Below, in pieces: positions 61,310 to 64,000 of a stretch of DNA of 64,000 bases (position 1 is its first letter; each line of letters starts with the position of its first letter). The notes below the pieces were generated by a model. The model was not told the DNA's origin. It worked only from the letters and a program-made list of their open reading frames with translations, and did not search any database. The position numbers and the translations under genes were made by a program. The stretch is taken from NCBI GenBank assembly GCA_015489815.1, contig WFZA01000058.1, forward strand, positions 51,218-115,217, in the 5' to 3' direction. The DNA comes from Caldisericales bacterium. Its GTDB lineage: Bacteria > Caldisericota > Caldisericia > Caldisericales > Caldisericaceae.

Positions 61310-62242
61310 TTAAACCAATAAAGATAAGATTGCCTTTTGAATGTGTAACCTATTTTCGGCTTGATCCCATACTACAGAGTGAGGGCCGTCAATTACACTA
61401 TCCGTGATTTCCTCGCCTCTATGTGCTGGCAAACAATGCATAACGATTACATTGCTATTTGCTTTTGATACAATTGTGTCGTTTATTTGATACGGTTTCA
61501 TCACTTTAACTCTCTTATCGTGTTCTGCTTCTTCTCCCATAGACGCCCAAACATCTGTATAGATAATGTCTGCATCCTTTGCTGCTTCCAATGGGTTATG
61601 AGTAACAGTAAGCGAACCGCCTGATTCTTTTGCAAACTTGTTAGAAAGTTCTATTACCTTTTTATCAGGTTCGTAGCCTTCTGGAGTTGCTACTGCTACA
61701 TGCATGCCAAACTTTGTCCCTCCGAACATTAACGAATGACATACATTATTCCCGTCACCTAAGTATGCAAGTTTCAGGCTCTCGAGTCTTAACTTTTTCT
61801 CTTTTATAGTAAGGAGGTCGCCCATAATCTGGCACGGGTGGGTAAAATCAGACAGTGCATTTATTACAGGTATCGTCCCGTTGTCTCTTAGCTCTTCCAG
61901 TGTCTTGTGTGAATAAACTCTCGCTACTACTGCGTGTAAGTATCTTGATAAAACGCGTGCCGTATCTGCTACGGTTTCACCTCTTTTTAGCTGCATATTG
62001 GACGAATTAAGCACTAATGCTTGTGCGCCTAATTGGAATATGCCGACGGCAAAGGAGATTCTCGTTCGAGTGGATGGTTTTTCAAATATTACTCCAATGG
62101 ACTTTCCTTTTAGAAGAGGCTCGTCTTTGCCTGATAGGTGGTCCAGTTTTAGTTTTTCGCCCTGTGCGATAATTTCTTCTAATTCTTCTCTGGAAAAGTC
62201 GCTAATTGTAAGAAAAGACTTTCCCTTGAGGTTAATTGCCAT
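61310..62242 (-). CDS. argF: Ornithine carbamoyltransferase
   Basis: 310 residues. Carbamoyl-phosphate motif STRTR (57-61), HPCQ (135-138), ornithine loop DVWASMG (230-236) and HCLP (269-272), the full OTCase set. Works in arginine synthesis or, in reverse, in citrulline breakdown. It starts one base inside the stop of the COG2403 gene, with SD GGAGG. No other arg genes are in the window, so a catabolic role with the upstream GTPase is possible. Confidence 0.97.
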   Translation of the reverse strand: MAINLKGKSFLTISDFSREELEEIIAQGEKLKLDHLSGKDEPLLKGKSIGVIFEKPSTRTRISFAVGIFQLGAQALVLNSSNMQLKRGETVADTARVLSRYLHAVVARVYSHKTLEELRDNGTIPVINALSDFTHPCQIMGDLLTIKEKKLRLESLKLAYLGDGNNVCHSLMFGGTKFGMHVAVATPEGYEPDKKVIELSNKFAKESGGSLTVTHNPLEAAKDADIIYTDVWASMGEEAEHDKRVKVMKPYQINDTIVSKANSNVIVMHCLPAHRGEEITDSVIDGPHSVVWDQAENRLHIQKAILSLLV

Positions 62243-63564
62243 TATTTACCTCCAAATCTCTCTTTTATAATGTCGTCTAAATCTGGTTTACCTATTTCTT
62301 CTAATTCGTATTTAACTCTTACAGCAGGCTTATTAAGTTTTATTACGCGGCGAAGGTCAATTGGCGTTCCAATAATTACGAGATCTGCAGGAATCTTATT
62401 GATTGTTTCTTCGAGTTCCTTGATCTGTTTTTCGCTGTATCCCATTGCAGGCAATACTTCTCTCGTTTGCTTATACTTTTCATAGGTATCCTTTATAGAG
62501 CCTACTGCATAATCGTACGGAGAAACAATTTCTTTTGCTCCCCATTTTCTTGCAGCTACATAGCCGGCACCGTAATTCATTCCTCCGTGCGTAAGTGTGG
62601 GTCCATCTTCTACGACGACAACGCGTTTACCTTTTATCATTTCTCCGTTATCTACATATACAGGTGATGCAGCATCCACTATAACGGCGTTGGGATTTAG
62701 TTCTCTTGCGGATTTTCTTATTTCTTCAACGTCTTCGAATTTTGCTGTATCTTCTTTATTGATCACGATTACATCGGCCATCCTGAAGTTTGTTTCTCCG
62801 GGGTGGTATTTGGTTTCGTGTCCTGGCCTCAATGGATCTGCAACTACGATTTTTAGATCTGAATAATAGAATGGGAGGTCGTTATTTCCTCCGTCCCATA
62901 TAATAATATCTGCTTCCTTTTCAGCTTCCCTTAATATTTTTTCGTAGTCAACGCCTGCATAAATTACTGCTCCAAGGTCAATGTGAGGTTCGTATTCTTC
63001 TCTTTCTTCGATTGTACAATGATATTTATCGAGGTCTTCGTATGTTGCAAATCTTTCGGATATTTGTTCTGCAAGGTTTCCGTAAGGCATTGGATGCCTG
63101 ATTGAAACAACTCTCTTACCCATATCTCTCAGTATTTTTACCACTCTTCTCGTGGTCTGGCTTTTTCCGCATCCTGTTCTCACCGCGCAGACAGATATTA
63201 CGGGTACTTTCGATTTTAGCATAGTGGTATTTGGCCCCATAAGCCAGAAATCAGCACCTGCAGATAGTGCTTCAGATGCTTTGTGCATGACATACTCATG
63301 AGGTGTGTCACTGTATGCAAATACTACTCTGTCAACCTTGTATTTTTTGATTAAATTTTTTAATTCAGATTCTGGGTAGATCGGAATTCCGTTTGGATAA
63401 AGTTTTCCTGCAAGCACGGCTGGATATGTCCTTCCTTCAATGTTGGGAATCTGTGTTGCCGTAAAAGCAACAACCTCGTATTTCTCGTTGTCTCTAAAGA
63501 ATACATTAAAGTTGTGGAAGTCGCGTCCTGCTGCTCCCATAATGATGACTTTCGTCTTTTCCAT
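62242..63564 (-). CDS. COG2403-family GTPase (cyclic 2,3-diphosphoglycerate synthetase-like)
   Basis: 440 residues. An N-terminal Rossmann-like domain (KVIIMGAAGRDFHNFNVFF) is followed by a P-loop domain with AVRTGCGKSQT (127-137), RHPMPYG and IIWDGGNNDLP. Related to archaeal cyclic 2,3-diphosphoglycerate synthetase but of the uncharacterised COG2403 group, which is often linked to carbamoyltransferase or carbamate kinase genes, as with argF here. SD AAAGGAGAG supports the start. The reaction is unknown. Confidence 0.8.
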   Translation of the reverse strand: MEKTKVIIMGAAGRDFHNFNVFFRDNEKYEVVAFTATQIPNIEGRTYPAVLAGKLYPNGIPIYPESELKNLIKKYKVDRVVFAYSDTPHEYVMHKASEALSAGADFWLMGPNTTMLKSKVPVISVCAVRTGCGKSQTTRRVVKILRDMGKRVVSIRHPMPYGNLAEQISERFATYEDLDKYHCTIEEREEYEPHIDLGAVIYAGVDYEKILREAEKEADIIIWDGGNNDLPFYYSDLKIVVADPLRPGHETKYHPGETNFRMADVIVINKEDTAKFEDVEEIRKSARELNPNAVIVDAASPVYVDNGEMIKGKRVVVVEDGPTLTHGGMNYGAGYVAARKWGAKEIVSPYDYAVGSIKDTYEKYKQTREVLPAMGYSEKQIKELEETINKIPADLVIIGTPIDLRRVIKLNKPAVRVKYELEEIGKPDLDDIIKERFGGK

Positions 63565-63620
63565 AAACCCACTCTCCTTTCTTAGTGTATTTTTGATAAA
63601 ATTTTATACAAACCACTATA

Positions 63621-63648
63621 AATATAGCATTTTAAACTGGTATGTCAA
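63621..63648 (-). promoter_or_regulatory. Promoter of the COG2403-argF operon
   Basis: On the minus strand TTGACA (63643-63648), 16-bp spacer and TATATT (63621-63626). Confidence 0.75.
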
Positions 63649-63676
63649 TTGACTAATGATAGTAAACATCTATACT
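63649..63676 (+). promoter_or_regulatory. Promoter of the NfeD-like gene
   Basis: TTGACT (63649-63654), 16-bp spacer and TATACT (63671-63676). Its -35 directly abuts the -35 of the divergent promoter. Confidence 0.75.
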
Positions 63677-63694
63677 TTCATGTGGAGGTGAAAT

Positions 63695-64000
63695 ATGACT
63701 ATTACGACCTTTTGGGTGTTAGTAATGATACTTGCTGCACTGGGGGAGCTCCTTACGATGGCATTTTTCTCTATATGGTTTGCAGTAGGTGCTTTTATTG
63801 CTTTACTTTCTAAGTGGTTAGGTATGCCATTTGTTGGTCAATTTTATGTATTTATTATAACATCTACTATTCTTATTTTAATGTCAGAATTTTTGCTAAA
63901 AAAGAAATTAAAAATTTTGAAGTCTTCTTATAAAACCAATATTGACAGTATTATTGGTGTTGAAGGTATTGTAACAAAGGATATAAACAATGTTATGGGG
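63695..64000 (+). CDS. NfeD-like membrane protein (3' end cut by window)
   Basis: 102 residues visible. ATG at 63695 with SD GGAGGTG. Two or three transmembrane helices (about residues 5-45 and 50-72), then a basic turn (LLKKKLKIL) and the beginning of an OB-fold (SIIGVEGIVTKDINN), the layout of the short NfeD (NfeD1b) family. Such genes usually precede a stomatin/SPFH protein gene, which would lie beyond the window. Confidence 0.8.
   Translation, partial: MTITTFWVLVMILAALGELLTMAFFSIWFAVGAFIALLSKWLGMPFVGQFYVFIITSTILILMSEFLLKKKLKILKSSYKTNIDSIIGVEGIVTKDINNVMG

Overview
The window is a gene-dense, AT-rich bacterial chromosome segment with short intergenic gaps and many 1-4 nt gene overlaps. The gene set suggests a thermophilic, anaerobic, peptide- and nucleobase-fermenting bacterium: a tungsten-type aldehyde:ferredoxin oxidoreductase, three tandem M42 peptidases, a Na+-pumping methylmalonyl-CoA decarboxylase and a two-subunit molybdenum hydroxylase, with no respiratory complexes seen. 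A Caldisericum-like deep-branching thermophile would fit, but there is no rRNA here and the assignment is inference. Promoters follow the housekeeping pattern (TTGACA, 16-17 bp, TATAAT). Several first genes have no Shine-Dalgarno and a -10 box about 6-8 nt before the start codon, so leaderless mRNAs look common.

Layout. 1-4.4 kb: 3' end of a BMP/nucleoside-type ABC importer operon ending in threonine synthase. 4.5-10.6 kb: cation/proton antiporter, then a small omega-like protein, coaBC, metK and priA. coaBC and priA both appear to start at AUA, and PriA has lost its helicase motifs. 10.7-13.3 kb (-): beta-CASP nuclease and HtrA protease. 13.35-14.15 kb: gene-free structured region. 14.2-18.5 kb (-): solitary Phd/YefM antitoxin, MobA-like protein, FecBCD-type importer and DUF364 protein. 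18.6-21.1 kb: ROK kinase, MogA, roadblock protein, biotin ligase. 21.2-30.1 kb: a promoter and structured leader ahead of a molybdenum hydroxylase, its 2Fe-2S subunit, a deaminase-like amidohydrolase and a second complete BMP-type importer, which look like one nucleobase or N-heterocycle uptake and breakdown operon. 30.2-33.6 kb: methylmalonyl-CoA decarboxylase subunits, with the biotin ligase nearby.

33.7-38.7 kb (-): CIRCE-controlled grpE-dnaK-dnaJ with pyruvate kinase as fourth gene. 38.8-40.2 kb: the MEMO1/AMMECR1 pair. 40.2-43.7 kb (-): MFS transporter and a large exported protein with an internal 17-bp perfect hairpin. 43.8-46.5 kb: LapA-domain protein, QueT-like protein, split glutamine-dependent NAD synthetase. 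46.6-49.2 kb (-): roadblock protein, phosphoesterase, ClC channel. 49.4-59.8 kb (-): TIGR04076 protein, duplicated-permease ABC transporter with a detached AAA-associated domain, ndk, two envelope/hydrolase genes, three M42 peptidases and AOR. 59.9-61.3 kb: phospholipase D-like protein, then a strong promoter with no gene behind it (candidate small RNA). 61.3-63.6 kb (-): COG2403 GTPase and ornithine carbamoyltransferase. The right edge cuts an NfeD-like gene.

Taken together, the genes link uptake and breakdown of nucleobases and peptides to Na+-coupled energy conservation and Mo/W enzymes. All functions are read from sequence motifs and context; no database search was possible.
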